Virus record (IMG/VR): IMGVR_UViG_3300009104_000006
Location: 1 to 64,000 of that record
Length of the DNA stretch: 64,000 bases
Reading direction: 5' to 3' (one strand)
Source of the DNA: a virus
How positions within the stretch are numbered: position 1 is the stretch's first letter; every line of letters starts with the position of its first letter. The notes beneath the pieces were generated by a model. That model searched no databases and was not told the origin of the DNA. It saw only the letters and a list, made by a program, of their open reading frames with translations. Shown one piece after another: positions 7,040 through 15,463 of the stretch. Both the position numbers and the translations under genes were made by a program.

Positions 7040-7531
7040 GGCTGGTCTTCGTCATTGATGTTCTTCGTTCCACAACCGCAGGCGGTTTATCGTGGCTCAC
7101 AACATCACTTGCCTCGCCCACCCATACGGTTGGTATTCTCATAGAATATCCTCTCACTATCGGAGAGAGATACACGCCCAGTTAGCCTTGACTTAAGTAG
7201 CGATGCTGATTTCGGTGTGTCCTATGCTCCCCCGCATGGTTGTGTATCGCTGATGATTATGCAGACTGTGCTAATTTGCACATACGCACATGAGGACAGC
7301 GCGGATTCGGACAGACGGCAGAACCTTTCCGAAGTTTCCTTAGTATTGTCTAAACAAGGAGAATAATAGTGTAGTATAGAGAGGTAGTAGGACAATCGAA
7401 CTGTCCGATTGTATAGACAAGACAATAGAATCATCGGAAAACTATGGTATCACACGCACAAAAACAGGATACCACGCTCATGTTGCTGACCCTCAATCCA
7501 AAACCTCGATGAAATCTTGACGAAAAAAGGC
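7040..7531. other. Non-coding region with inverted repeats
   Basis: About 490 bases with no supported gene. It contains AACCGC/GCGGTT (7074-7087), a repeat of CCCACCCAT-x-x-GGTTGGT shared with 5676-5693, an inverted repeat ACAATCG/CGATTGT (7392-7398 and 7406-7412), and TTGTCTA (7346-7352) facing TAGACAA (7414-7420). It leads into the promoter at 7532 and is probably regulatory. Confidence 0.5.
7347..7366 (+). promoter_or_regulatory. TGTCTAAACA-GGAGAAT element, copy 1
   Basis: The 20 bases here match 44333-44352 at 18 positions. In both places TATAGAC lies a short distance downstream, so each copy can be read as a half of an inverted repeat with TGTCTA. Here the element is about 165 bases upstream of a 24-bp promoter; at 44333 it lies just downstream of one. 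It is probably an operator or a shared leader sequence. Confidence 0.4.
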
Positions 7532-7555
7532 TTTGGTATTTAAACGAAGATAGTA
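7532..7555 (+). promoter_or_regulatory. Viral promoter element, copy 2
   Basis: An exact copy of the 24-bp element with its TATTTAAA box, 38 bases before the first small gene of the long rightward operon that includes the SNF2 helicase and ligase. Confidence 0.85.
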
Positions 7556-7593
7556 TAGTGGAATTGATGCTGAATAGTATTACTGAACAAAGA

Positions 7594-7698
7594 ATGGAGT
7601 TGCCCTACCCTTGCACTTGTGCAACAGTAGGGATAGTGAAAGCCAAGTATAGAGGAATGGTTCTATGCACACACTGTAAGATACGGAGGGATGAATGA
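7594..7698 (+). CDS. 34-aa Cys-rich protein
   Basis: A short frame starting at the first ATG after promoter copy 2. It has C-T-C near the N-terminus and C-T-H-C near the C-terminus, enough for one zinc site. The stop overlaps the next start as ATGA, which supports real translation. Function unknown. Confidence 0.6.
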   Translation: MELPYPCTCATVGIVKAKYRGMVLCTHCKIRRDE

Positions 7699-7856
7699 TG
7701 CCCGCCATCGGTAAGATGAGGACACGCTGGCACATCACCTGCTTGTGTGAGCCCACCTACACCAACCAAATGAGGAAGGACAAGGTGCTACACCGCATAG
7801 ATATGCACATCGAAACGTGTCCTGTCTATACTTGGATAATGGAGGGGCGACCATGA
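7695..7856 (+). CDS. 53-aa Cys/His-rich protein
   Basis: It starts at the ATG of an ATGA overlap (a second ATG follows at 7698). It contains H-I-T-C-L-C and H-I-E-T-C, which could bind zinc. GGAGGGG for the next gene is written inside its last codons. Function unknown. Confidence 0.55.
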   Translation: MMPAIGKMRTRWHITCLCEPTYTNQMRKDKVLHRIDMHIETCPVYTWIMEGRP

Positions 7857-8164
7857 ACAAAGATGAAAATAGGAACACCCCTTATCACAAACTTGAGTGG
7901 ATTCACTTCGCAATTCAAGAGGCTATGAATGGAAACATAGAGGAACTCGACCGAGCACTCCCTCTCGTTGAGGACTTAAGGGAATACTCCATTCAAACAC
8001 GACTCAAAGCAAACGCACCACTACAACTCGCGGAAGTCAATCGGTTGCGTGAATTGTTAAGTGAAACAGAATACCGATTGGAGATAGCCGAAGATGTATT
8101 GGGTCGCTCGGATTGGAATACTATTTACCGTGAGATTATTGACGAGGATGGTGGAGAAGAATGA
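7853..8164 (+). CDS. 103-aa protein with APLxLAEVxRLR motif
   Basis: The start at 7853 follows GGAGGGG and overlaps the previous stop; the longer frame from 7817 has no such support. It contains A-N-A-P-L-Q-L-A-E-V-N-R-L-R-E-L, a motif shared with the MIDTDKY genes near 14.4-15.7 kb and resembling the 'aPeLLaaLeal' segment of phage Ea22-like proteins. Predicted all-helical, partly coiled coil; ends in D-G-G-E-E. Function unknown. Confidence 0.7.
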   Translation: MNKDENRNTPYHKLEWIHFAIQEAMNGNIEELDRALPLVEDLREYSIQTRLKANAPLQLAEVNRLRELLSETEYRLEIAEDVLGRSDWNTIYREIIDEDGGEE

Positions 8165-8403
8165 ACGAAGACGAACACAAAAAGTTAGATGCTTTGATTG
8201 ACGCACACTTCAAGGTGGTGGATATAGATTCAGCCATCCTTGATTATGATAACCATTGGACTTTTGAGGAATACAAAGACATGGTGATGCACGCCGATTG
8301 GCTCATCGATTTATCAAGTGGAAGGACATACCTATTATCTCGCAGATGGGAAGACGACATTCAAGCACGACTACAAAAAATAAAGGAGAGTGAGGAGGAA
8401 TGA
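8161..8403 (+). CDS. 80-aa acidic protein
   Basis: ATGA overlap with the previous gene. An acidic, Trp-containing, mostly helical small protein ending in S-E-E-E. No family recognised. Confidence 0.6.
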   Translation: MNEDEHKKLDALIDAHFKVVDIDSAILDYDNHWTFEEYKDMVMHADWLIDLSSGRTYLLSRRWEDDIQARLQKIKESEEE

Positions 8404-8636
8404 GCGAGGACAAGCGCCATCCTCCATACACTATGCTCACCATTCGTGAGGTCATAGACACGATGCGTCTTCTCATAGAGAAAGAGGACTGTGAATTAGA
8501 TACGCCCATCGTGTGGTATCACTTAGCAGATGATTGCTTGACCGCTATGACACATGAGTGTTGTCATGTATTTCATGAGGATGAGTCATGGGTGGAACTG
8601 ACTCTCCATAACCCACATGGAGGCGAGGAAGAATGA
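8400..8636 (+). CDS. 78-aa protein with Cys/His cluster
   Basis: ATGA overlap. Contains T-H-E-C-C-H-V-F-H, a possible metal site, and ends H-G-G-E-E-E, where the ribosome-binding site of the next gene is encoded. No family recognised. Confidence 0.6.
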   Translation: MSEDKRHPPYTMLTIREVIDTMRLLIEKEDCELDTPIVWYHLADDCLTAMTHECCHVFHEDESWVELTLHNPHGGEEE

Positions 8637-8923
8637 GTATGATGAATGAAACAGATGAACACAACAAATGGAAGCATGGATATTGGAGATTGAAGAAAGA
8701 GAACAGCACGCTTAGGCTTAGGCTGGAGGTAGCCACGACGCGCATTGATGAATACAAAGAAGAACATGAGAGAGAAGTCATAGAGTTATGCGAGGAAATA
8801 GATGGGCTACGAAGGCAAGTGATAGAGGCAAGGGCAGGCGCAAGGATGGTTATGCACTTGACTCGTGAAGGCACACTCACTCCTGAAGATGGCGAGTGGC
8901 TGATTGATGAGGTGTATGTATGA
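8633..8923 (+). CDS. 96-aa coiled-coil protein
   Basis: Residues 15-65 form a heptad-rich helix (K-K-E-N-S-T-L-R-L-R-L and following), probably a dimeric coiled coil. A short C-terminal unit ends E-D-G-E-W-L-I-D-E. Function unknown. Confidence 0.6.
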   Translation: MSMMNETDEHNKWKHGYWRLKKENSTLRLRLEVATTRIDEYKEEHEREVIELCEEIDGLRRQVIEARAGARMVMHLTREGTLTPEDGEWLIDEVYV

Positions 8924-9096
8924 GCGATTGCAGAACTGAGAGAGTGAGTATCACAGACCACCATTGGGAGATGAGTGATATGTTTTGGGATGAGCCATAC
9001 GAACAGTTCCGAATAACGATTACGTGTAGTAAATGTGGGCGCTCAGGATGGGGCTGGGTTGATTTGCCTGCGATGATAGGAGGCGAGGAAGAATGA
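8920..9096 (+). CDS. 58-aa single zinc-knuckle protein
   Basis: Starts at an ATGA overlap. Contains C-S-K-C-G-R-S-G-W near the C-terminus, half of a zinc ribbon, and an early Cys; ends I-G-G-E-E-E. The frame is coupled on both sides. Function unknown. Confidence 0.6.
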   Translation: MSDCRTERVSITDHHWEMSDMFWDEPYEQFRITITCSKCGRSGWGWVDLPAMIGGEEE

Positions 9097-9398
9097 GCAG
9101 CCACACTGACCCCGAAGTGATAGGAACGATTTGGTTTGACGATGCTTCGTCTTACCCACAGGCCTTGTCATTCATCGAAGAAGTATCTGAATTACTATGG
9201 GGTGCTAACGATGATGGAACAAGAGAACCTTACTCGATAGAAGAAAGCATTGAAAGGATGAAGGAATATACTCTCAAGTCATACGCTTGGGATTTGTTAG
9301 AGGAACACTTCTTTGTTGCTGATTGGGATATGGATAACGACACGGAAGAAAAGTATGAGATGCGCGAACTGATGAACCGACTGATGGGAGGCGAGTGA
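9093..9398 (+). CDS. 101-aa acidic protein
   Basis: Coupled to both neighbours; ends L-M-G-G-E directly before the helicase start. Acidic, helical, Trp-rich; no family recognised. Confidence 0.6.
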   Translation: MSSHTDPEVIGTIWFDDASSYPQALSFIEEVSELLWGANDDGTREPYSIEESIERMKEYTLKSYAWDLLEEHFFVADWDMDNDTEEKYEMRELMNRLMGGE

Positions 9399-12071
9399 AT
9401 GATTACACCAAACAAAGACGACATGATGAGGATGGTAAGGGCGTTCGTGTCCATTCATCACGAAGTGAATAGCATTCACATCAAAGACGACATTGGACCT
9501 AACGCACCGGATGCTCCCTTCTTCAAGCGAGTGGCTGCTAAGGATGAGATGGATGAGGAAGACTACATCGAGATGAGCCAACGCTTCCGCAAATACATCG
9601 GCACTCAATTACCTGAGATTATGGAGATAGCGGGCTACGCACCTACTACTGATTGGGGTAAAGCATTAGATGGACTACATCAGATAGGTGAGGAAGCGAA
9701 AGAGAAGAGGCTTGAGCGTGAGAAGATACAACGAGAGTATGCAAAGAAATTGAGCAAGGGTGAGCAGAAGGTGAATAGTTATGTGGATGACCTCATTACC
9801 CAGAAGGGTTGCGAGTCATACTTCACACCTCTATCCGATAGCGAACTGAAGTCCTTGAAGAATGAACTCTTAGACATAGGTATAGATGTAGCGTCAGTCA
9901 ATGAGTTAGTGGATGGTGCTAACGAGAGTGGGTTGAGTAAGTTAGAATACTTCAAGTCGCAGTTCTCTCTCGACGTGGAGGAATACGAAGAAGTATGGTA
10001 TAGCAAGAACGACTACCAACAAAGATACCCACGTAAGAGTAAGAGATTGAAACTTGTATGGAAGGGGCGCAACACCAAGTTATACTATGACCTCAAGACG
10101 GCAGTGCCTTTCCCTTCGTTTAAGTATCAAAACTATACCATGTCTTGCTCGCTCGATAGCATGGTTATCGAGAAGGTATCTTCTATACTATCCAAGCATG
10201 GCTACGACACAAGCAAACTCGATGTTGTCGGTGCATCAATCAAGACTACTGAACCTAAGACTAACAGTAGTGGGTATGCAGTGCGTTTGAAGGGCGATGT
10301 TTTGTTCCTCAAACTACCTTACAACGATACTACGTGTAGGAATGTAGTCAAAGGACTCAACGGGCGTAAGTGGATTCCCGATGCTAAACAATGGACTGTT
10401 CCAATAAGCGAGGCTAATATCTTCATCAAGAAACTCAAAGAGGCAAGTGAATGGGATGATAACCCCGCCTCCTTACTTACTGAATTGGAAGGGATAGATG
10501 AACTGAATGATTACCTAAAGGGTAAGGCTGAACGCATAGCAATCAGTGGTGCAGCCACGCTCACAGATGATAAGGTAGTCAAGGAGATGGAGAGTAGGCT
10601 GGCTAAGATATTTCCAGACGGTCGCACACTCTATCCATTCCAATACGCAGGCGTGCGCTTTGCTGAGTTAGCACCTAACAAGTCGTGTCTAATTGGAGAT
10701 GACATGGGTGTAGGTAAGACAATTCAAGCACTCGCTTATGCTGCACTGCATGAGGAACTATGGCCTGTGCTTGTAGTATGCCCTGCGAATGTGAAATACA
10801 ATTGGCTCAAGGAGATACAGACTTGGCTTCCACACGTAGGTGTTCAAGCAGTGAAGACAGGAAAGGAAGACATAGAATGTGAAACATTCACCATCATTAA
10901 CTACGACTTGGCGAAGCGACAACAGGATAATCTTCATGCACTCGGAGCGAAACTAATCATCTTCGATGAATCTCACTACCTCAAGAACTCAAAGGCACAA
11001 AGAACACAGGCTTGCGTAGCATTAGCAGGAGAGGCTGACTCGGTGTTGTGTCTAAGCGGCACAGCCATTACCAACAGGCCTGTTGAACTATTCACTACGC
11101 TGGAAATGATTAGACCTGCTGAATACAAAGGGAACTTCTTTCAGTATGCAAAGAGATACTGTGGTGCTGAACAAAATAGATGGGGATGGGATTTCACAGG
11201 AGCATCTAACATCGAAGAACTACATGAGAAACTACGTGATTGTATGATTCGCAGACTCAAGAAGGAAGTGTTGGATGAACTACCAGATAAGGTGCGTCAG
11301 TTTATTCCCGTCGTTCCTAATCAGAAAGAGATGGCGGCATACAAGCGAGCACATAGAACATGGATGACTGACTACGCTCACTACAAAGCAGAAGGGAGAA
11401 TCCCTCTTGGCTTCGTTCTCAATATGCTGACTGACTTACGCCACCATGCGGGAACGCTCAAGGTAGGAGCGACCATTGATTGGGTGGCTGACTACAAGGA
11501 ACAGAATGAAGACAAACCAATCATCATATTCTATCATCACAAAGATGTAGGGGCTGGCTTGTTAGACATGATGACTAACGATAAGAGATACAACCACAAG
11601 AGATGGAGGGTAATAGCAGGCGGCACACCATCAATCAAGCGACAACAATATGTTGAACAGTTCCAAGCAGGTATGTTAGATGGATTACTTTGCTCCACGA
11701 TAGCAGCAAAGGAAGGACTTACTCTTACTGCCGCAGACACAGTAGTGTTCATCGAGCGCGAGTGGGTGCCCGGATGGGAAGAGCAAGCCGAAGATAGAAT
11801 CAACAGGATAGGACAGGACAACGACACAGTGTGGGCGATTTACTTATCGGTCGTAGGAACGATAGACGAAAAGTTCGACAGGATAGTGGAGGAAAAGAGG
11901 CGCATAACTTCCGCCGTTCTCGATGGTGGAGATGTAGGAGAAGATAGAGCAGGGATTGCGATTGCCCTGCTCAAAGCGATGGTCGATGCCGGAGAAATAC
12001 CTGCCGATATGCTGAAGCATATGGGTAGCAAACCAAAGGCACACGATAACAAGGAGGAAGAAGAAGAATGA
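9399..12071 (+). CDS. SNF2-family DNA helicase/translocase
   Basis: 890 aa. Residues about 430-860 form an SF2 SNF2-type motor: D-D-M-G-V-G-K-T (Walker A, K440), I-I-F-D-E-S-H (D523-H526), L-S-G-T-A-I-T-N, and E-D-R-I-N-R-I-G-Q (R800, R803, Q806). Just before it, about 290-340, lies a HARP-like segment (N-G-R-K-W-I-P-D-A-K-Q-W-T-V-P) as in SMARCAL1-type annealing helicases. The first 250 residues are unassigned and helical. It probably remodels forks or displaces proteins during viral replication. It ends in a Glu tail and overlaps the next gene. Its SMARCAL1-like layout is also common in phages. Confidence 0.85.
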   Translation: MITPNKDDMMRMVRAFVSIHHEVNSIHIKDDIGPNAPDAPFFKRVAAKDEMDEEDYIEMSQRFRKYIGTQLPEIMEIAGYAPTTDWGKALDGLHQIGEEAKEKRLEREKIQREYAKKLSKGEQKVNSYVDDLITQKGCESYFTPLSDSELKSLKNELLDIGIDVASVNELVDGANESGLSKLEYFKSQFSLDVEEYEEVWYSKNDYQQRYPRKSKRLKLVWKGRNTKLYYDLKTAVPFPSFKYQNYTMSCSLDSMVIEKVSSILSKHGYDTSKLDVVGASIKTTEPKTNSSGYAVRLKGDVLFLKLPYNDTTCRNVVKGLNGRKWIPDAKQWTVPISEANIFIKKLKEASEWDDNPASLLTELEGIDELNDYLKGKAERIAISGAATLTDDKVVKEMESRLAKIFPDGRTLYPFQYAGVRFAELAPNKSCLIGDDMGVGKTIQALAYAALHEELWPVLVVCPANVKYNWLKEIQTWLPHVGVQAVKTGKEDIECETFTIINYDLAKRQQDNLHALGAKLIIFDESHYLKNSKAQRTQACVALAGEADSVLCLSGTAITNRPVELFTTLEMIRPAEYKGNFFQYAKRYCGAEQNRWGWDFTGASNIEELHEKLRDCMIRRLKKEVLDELPDKVRQFIPVVPNQKEMAAYKRAHRTWMTDYAHYKAEGRIPLGFVLNMLTDLRHHAGTLKVGATIDWVADYKEQNEDKPIIIFYHHKDVGAGLLDMMTNDKRYNHKRWRVIAGGTPSIKRQQYVEQFQAGMLDGLLCSTIAAKEGLTLTAADTVVFIEREWVPGWEEQAEDRINRIGQDNDTVWAIYLSVVGTIDEKFDRIVEEKRRITSAVLDGGDVGEDRAGIAIALLKAMVDAGEIPADMLKHMGSKPKAHDNKEEEEE

Positions 12072-12322
12072 GTAATGAAATTACAAGAATGAATGAATGG
12101 AAAATAGTATGCTGCGAGTGTAAGGCAGAAGATAGCATAATGTCAGACGAGAGAATCTATGCGACCTACCGAGTGAATGCTTGTGCTACTGATGAAATAG
12201 ACTATGACAGCGCAAGCGAGAAGATATACACCTCAACGACTGAGGGCTACTTCTGTGAAGAATGTCAGGAGAACTTCAGCCATGATGAGGTATTAGATAT
12301 GATTAGAAAGGTGAGTGAATGA
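12068..12322 (+). CDS. 84-aa zinc-ribbon protein
   Basis: Two C-x-x-C knuckles, C-C-E-C near residue 17 and F-C-E-E-C-Q near residue 64, flank a beta-rich middle: a full zinc ribbon. Coupled to the SNF2 gene by ATGA overlap. DNA, RNA or protein binding is likely. Confidence 0.65.
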   Translation: MSNEITRMNEWKIVCCECKAEDSIMSDERIYATYRVNACATDEIDYDSASEKIYTSTTEGYFCEECQENFSHDEVLDMIRKVSE

Positions 12323-12648
12323 TTAACACAAATGAAGAAATGAATGTGCCTAAGACATGGGCAATAGATGTGTATGCTATGTGGCGTATGCTTGACCGAG
12401 ATGAGTGGCTTGCCGATAGGGTTGCCGATACCATACAAGACATTGATGAGGTGCTTACTGCAAGACAAATCATCAATGTATTGTTTGAAAGGAACAGGAA
12501 CTTAGCCGAGATGACTCTCGACTATATGTCTGACCTACATGCCGATGCATCAGGCTCTTGGGATGATGATGGAAAGGATAACAACATGATACTACTTTCT
12601 TGGGATGCCTACTACGAACTATACCCTGAAGAAAAGGTGAGTGAATAA
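12319..12648 (+). CDS. 109-aa helical protein of unknown function
   Basis: Starts M-I-N-T at an ATGA overlap. Predicted all-helical, acidic, with a D-D-D-G-K-D loop near residue 83. No family recognised. Confidence 0.6.
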   Translation: MINTNEEMNVPKTWAIDVYAMWRMLDRDEWLADRVADTIQDIDEVLTARQIINVLFERNRNLAEMTLDYMSDLHADASGSWDDDGKDNNMILLSWDAYYELYPEEKVSE

Positions 12649-12649
12649 T

Positions 12650-13780
12650 ATGAGCAGCAATACAGGAACATGGTATAAGAGAAGTAGCACAGGTAAGATG
12701 GTTGAATGGTCGGGGTGGTCGCAAGGCGACACCTACTACGTCAAGAGTGGGCAAGTCGAAGGGAAGAAGACTACTACTGCTGGTGTAGTATGCACAGGCA
12801 AACAGGGGCGCAGTGATAGCGAGCAAGCGGAGTTCCAATTGAATGCTAAACTCAACAAGAAGAAAGATGACGGGTATCTTAACGACTACGATAAAGCCTT
12901 GACTCATGTAGTAATGCTACCAATGCTGGCTCACTCATACAAGAAGAGAAGCCACAACATCTCCTTCCCTTGCATAGTGCAAAGGAAGTTCGATGGAGTG
13001 CGGTGCTTCGCCATGCCGGATGGTAGGCTGCTCTCTCGTAAGGGCAAAGAGTTCCCTCATCTCAATCACCTTAGACACATACACATACACGTGCCGAAGA
13101 TTAACAATAACCCAATAGTGTTTGACGGTGAGTTATACTCAGACCACATGACCTTTCAAGAGTTAGTCGGATTAGTCAAGAGAGAGGCACTGAAGGCTGG
13201 CGATAAAGAGAGGATGAAACTAATCAAACTACGAGTGTATGATTGTTATGATACGGAGAACATCGACACCCCCTTCAAGGGTCGTGCTACTTTGATTCAA
13301 TGGATGCTATCTCGAAATTATATTGGAACTAATGTGTTGCGAACCAGAACAGCCATGCCGAAGGGTTGGGAGGCAGTGGAGAACTTCACTGCTAACAATG
13401 AGGATGACATATACAGGTTGCAGAAACAGTTTATCGAAGAAGGCTACGAGGGTGCTATGGTTAGGAATCTTCACGGCGCGTATGCGCTGGGTAAGAGGTC
13501 AGCCAATCTTCAGAAGGTCAAGACCTTCCTCGATGGTGAGTATAAGATAGTAGGATTCACCGAAGGTGAGGGTGGAGAAACAGGCTGCGTGATATGGAAG
13601 TGCAGCACTGCGAGCCATACCTTCAACGTTAGACCGAAAGGCACACGTGAGCAAAGAAGAGTATGGTTCAACAATGGTAATTCATACATCAATAAGATGC
13701 TTACGGTTAAATATCAAGAATTAACTGATGACGGCATCCCCCGCTTCCCTGTGGGGATAGCAGTGAGGAACTACGAATGA
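12650..13780 (+). CDS. lig: ATP-dependent DNA ligase with WGR-like N-terminus
   Basis: 376 aa from the ATG at 12650 (a GTG at 12641 is also in frame). Residues 1-60 look like a WGR-type module (T-Y-Y-V-K-S-G-Q-V-E-G-K). The nucleotidyltransferase motifs follow: V-Q-R-K-F-D-G-V-R with the adenylated Lys at K113, F-D-G-E-L-Y (motif III region), E-G-A-M-V-R-N (motif IV) and L-Q-K-V-K (motif V), then an OB-fold. It seals nicks using ATP. It lacks the large N-terminal DNA-binding domain of cellular archaeal ligases, as phage ligases do. The last codons overlap a tiny Cys-rich gene. Confidence 0.85.
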   Translation: MSSNTGTWYKRSSTGKMVEWSGWSQGDTYYVKSGQVEGKKTTTAGVVCTGKQGRSDSEQAEFQLNAKLNKKKDDGYLNDYDKALTHVVMLPMLAHSYKKRSHNISFPCIVQRKFDGVRCFAMPDGRLLSRKGKEFPHLNHLRHIHIHVPKINNNPIVFDGELYSDHMTFQELVGLVKREALKAGDKERMKLIKLRVYDCYDTENIDTPFKGRATLIQWMLSRNYIGTNVLRTRTAMPKGWEAVENFTANNEDDIYRLQKQFIEEGYEGAMVRNLHGAYALGKRSANLQKVKTFLDGEYKIVGFTEGEGGETGCVIWKCSTASHTFNVRPKGTREQRRVWFNNGNSYINKMLTVKYQELTDDGIPRFPVGIAVRNYE

Positions 13781-13893
13781 GAGAACTATGCGACTGCTGG
13801 CCTACTGAATGGCATCAAGAGGTATATGCTGATGGTGCTAACAAGTGTAAGCACTGCGGTTTGCTCATGCCTAAGTTTGCGAGTGTGAATTGA
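13777..13893 (+). CDS. 38-aa zinc-ribbon microprotein
   Basis: Starts at the ATGA after the ligase. C-D-C near residue 5 and C-K-H-C-G-L-L near residue 24 form a minimal zinc ribbon. Coupled to the next frame. Function unknown. Confidence 0.6.
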   Translation: MRELCDCWPTEWHQEVYADGANKCKHCGLLMPKFASVN

Positions 13894-13988
13894 TGATGCA
13901 GTGTAGTGTGGATGGTTGTTATCGTTGGGCTAATACGCTCACAAGACTGTGCTACTACCACTTAACTTGGGGAGGCGAAGAAGAATGA
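13893..13988 (+). CDS. 31-aa Cys/His microprotein
   Basis: C-S-V-D-G-C, then L-C-Y-Y-H: the C-x4-C...C-x2-H spacing of small zinc fingers found in phages. Ends W-G-G-E-E-E at the next ATGA. Function unknown. Confidence 0.55.
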   Translation: MMQCSVDGCYRWANTLTRLCYYHLTWGGEEE

Positions 13989-14101
13989 TGGCTGAGATTA
14001 TACTCACCCTTGTTGCTATCGTTTTCACGTGGTTCTTCGCCTATACTTTTCACTTCCTTTACACTAATAGTGTGAGTTTCATAAACATCGAAGAAGAATG
14101 A
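13985..14101 (+). CDS. 38-aa single-span membrane protein
   Basis: Residues 4-26 are a clear membrane segment (I-I-L-T-L-V-A-I-V-F-T-W-F-F); the tail is short and acidic (E-E-E). Last gene before a T8 terminator. It could be a host-membrane modifier; no family recognised. Confidence 0.6.
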   Translation: MMAEIILTLVAIVFTWFFAYTFHFLYTNSVSFINIEEE

Positions 14102-14201
14102 TACGCGCCTACAATTGATAGTAGTCTGTTGCGTTGTTCATATACTCTCGCAATCGTATATGCTGATGTATGTATTCGCGCATGACATTTGATGATAGTC
14201 G

Positions 14202-14209
14202 TTTTTTTT
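14202..14209 (+). terminator. T8 terminator
   Basis: Eight T in a row about 100 bases after the last gene of the SNF2-ligase operon and 15 bases before the next promoter. This fits T-run termination in archaea. No strong hairpin precedes it. Confidence 0.6.
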
Positions 14210-14223
14210 GGTGTTGAAGAACC

Positions 14224-14247
14224 TTTGGTATTTAAACGAAGATAGTA
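14224..14247 (+). promoter_or_regulatory. Viral promoter element, copy 3
   Basis: An exact 24-bp element. It is followed by TAGGAGAATGAGAACA and the ATG at 14267, so the transcript leader is only a few bases longer than its ribosome-binding site. Confidence 0.85.
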
Positions 14248-14266
14248 ATAGGAGAATGAGAACAAT

Positions 14267-14443
14267 ATGAAAATAGGTAAATGGATTAACTTCGCAAGGT
14301 GGAGTGATAGAGCAAACTGCATAGGCAAGGGGCGCATACGTAATTGCGAAGTGCAAGATGATGCTCTAATGATTGATATGACGCTCGATGGTGTGCGCTA
14401 CATCGGCACGCTATACCAATACAAGGAGGATGAAGAAGAATGA
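14267..14443 (+). CDS. 58-aa protein of unknown function
   Basis: The first gene after promoter copy 3. Small, beta-rich (L-M-I-D-M-T-L-D-G-V-R-Y-I-G-T-L), ends E-D-E-E-E at the next ATGA. No family recognised. Confidence 0.6.
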   Translation: MKIGKWINFARWSDRANCIGKGRIRNCEVQDDALMIDMTLDGVRYIGTLYQYKEDEEE

Positions 14444-14757
14444 TTGATACACACAAATACGAAGGACACACGGAAGGACTGTGGGAATACAATACCGACG
14501 ATGATGGTTGGACACTTGCGGCTATCCATGAACGGAACGACCCTGACCGAGATGAGTTCATGGTGCTGATGACAAAACCGAATGGCGACCCTTACCTCAC
14601 AATGAATCCTGACCTCGCACTCATAGCAGACGCACCACTACTCCTTGAAGAAGTCAAGGACTTACAGAAGAAATTAGACAACCTGCGTGAGTATTGTCAT
14701 GCAGAAGGTTATGACATTTTCAATTGGGAAGTAAAGAACATTGAGGTGATTGAATGA
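14440..14757 (+). CDS. MIDT-KY family protein 1 (Ea22-like)
   Basis: 105 aa starting M-I-D-T-H-K-Y-E-G-H-T-E-G. The middle has I-A-D-A-P-L-L-L-E-E-V followed by a coiled coil. In many phages a T-x-G-P-W...aPeLL-L pattern marks Ea22-like accessory proteins of unknown role. First of four adjacent genes with nearly the same start. Confidence 0.65.
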   Translation: MIDTHKYEGHTEGLWEYNTDDDGWTLAAIHERNDPDRDEFMVLMTKPNGDPYLTMNPDLALIADAPLLLEEVKDLQKKLDNLREYCHAEGYDIFNWEVKNIEVIE

Positions 14758-14936
14758 TTGACACAGACAAATACAAGGAACTAAGAGAAGAAATAGAAAT
14801 GACTTTTCAGATTTACCAAGAGGATAAAGAGGAACTATTGAGAACAAACGGTGAAGAAGTTTGGGGTTGGATTCAAGCACTTGATTATGTCTTATATCAG
14901 ATGGATTTAGCAGAAAAGGAAGGTGAAGAGGAATGA
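14754..14936 (+). CDS. MIDTDKY family protein 2, short
   Basis: 60 aa; starts M-I-D-T-D-K-Y-K-E-L but lacks the later APLLLAEV motif, so it is either a truncated paralogue or a fusion of the conserved start to another body. Helical, acidic, ends E-G-E-E-E. Confidence 0.6.
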   Translation: MIDTDKYKELREEIEMTFQIYQEDKEELLRTNGEEVWGWIQALDYVLYQMDLAEKEGEEE

Positions 14937-15463
14937 TTGACACAGACAAATACCATAAGGCGAAACTCACAGAAGGGCCGTGGAAATACAAACGAGAAGA
15001 ATTGGAAGGAGATGGAAATTACCCTCGTGCTGATTTCAGGGCATACATTGTTGCCGGTCAAGATAGAATTGCTAAGATGATAACCCACACATACTACGAT
15101 GCACAACTCATGGCAGACGCACCACTACTACTCGCAGAAGTCGAGCGGTTGCGTCATCTATGTGATACATTATTCATCTATGCACATAACATTGAAACCG
15201 GACAATCCACCATCGAGAAATCCAATGGAGAGCCTCTAAGCACAATAGATTTTGAGAAAGATATGACTTGGGTGAATTGGGTGAATCAGCCCAAAATAAG
15301 CAACATCAAAATCGGGGGAATACCCCACCTAAAGATTGTCGATGATTCTATCCATTCAGACGGTGAGGCGGATTATGTCTTAGCGACTGAGTGTAAAGCA
15401 GGTCATTTGGTTGGGGAAATAGGATATGAGGATTGTCCTAATTGTGGTGGTGAAGAAGAATGA
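14933..15463 (+). CDS. MIDTDKY family protein 3 with C-terminal zinc knuckle
   Basis: 176 aa; M-I-D-T-D-K-Y, then T-E-G-P-W-K-Y and M-A-D-A-P-L-L-L-A-E-V-E-R-L-R. The C-terminus adds E-C-K-A-G-H and E-D-C-P-N-C-G, a possible zinc site, before G-G-E-E-E. The fullest member of the local family. Confidence 0.65.
   Translation: MIDTDKYHKAKLTEGPWKYKREELEGDGNYPRADFRAYIVAGQDRIAKMITHTYYDAQLMADAPLLLAEVERLRHLCDTLFIYAHNIETGQSTIEKSNGEPLSTIDFEKDMTWVNWVNQPKISNIKIGGIPHLKIVDDSIHSDGEADYVLATECKAGHLVGEIGYEDCPNCGGEEE

Noticed and set aside
5598-7192. Ten-base inverted repeat (GTCAAGGCTA / TAGCCTTGAC) flanking the GC-rich module, as of a transposon
   Set aside because: A ten-base match is expected by chance in 1.6 kb, and no transposase or target duplication is seen.
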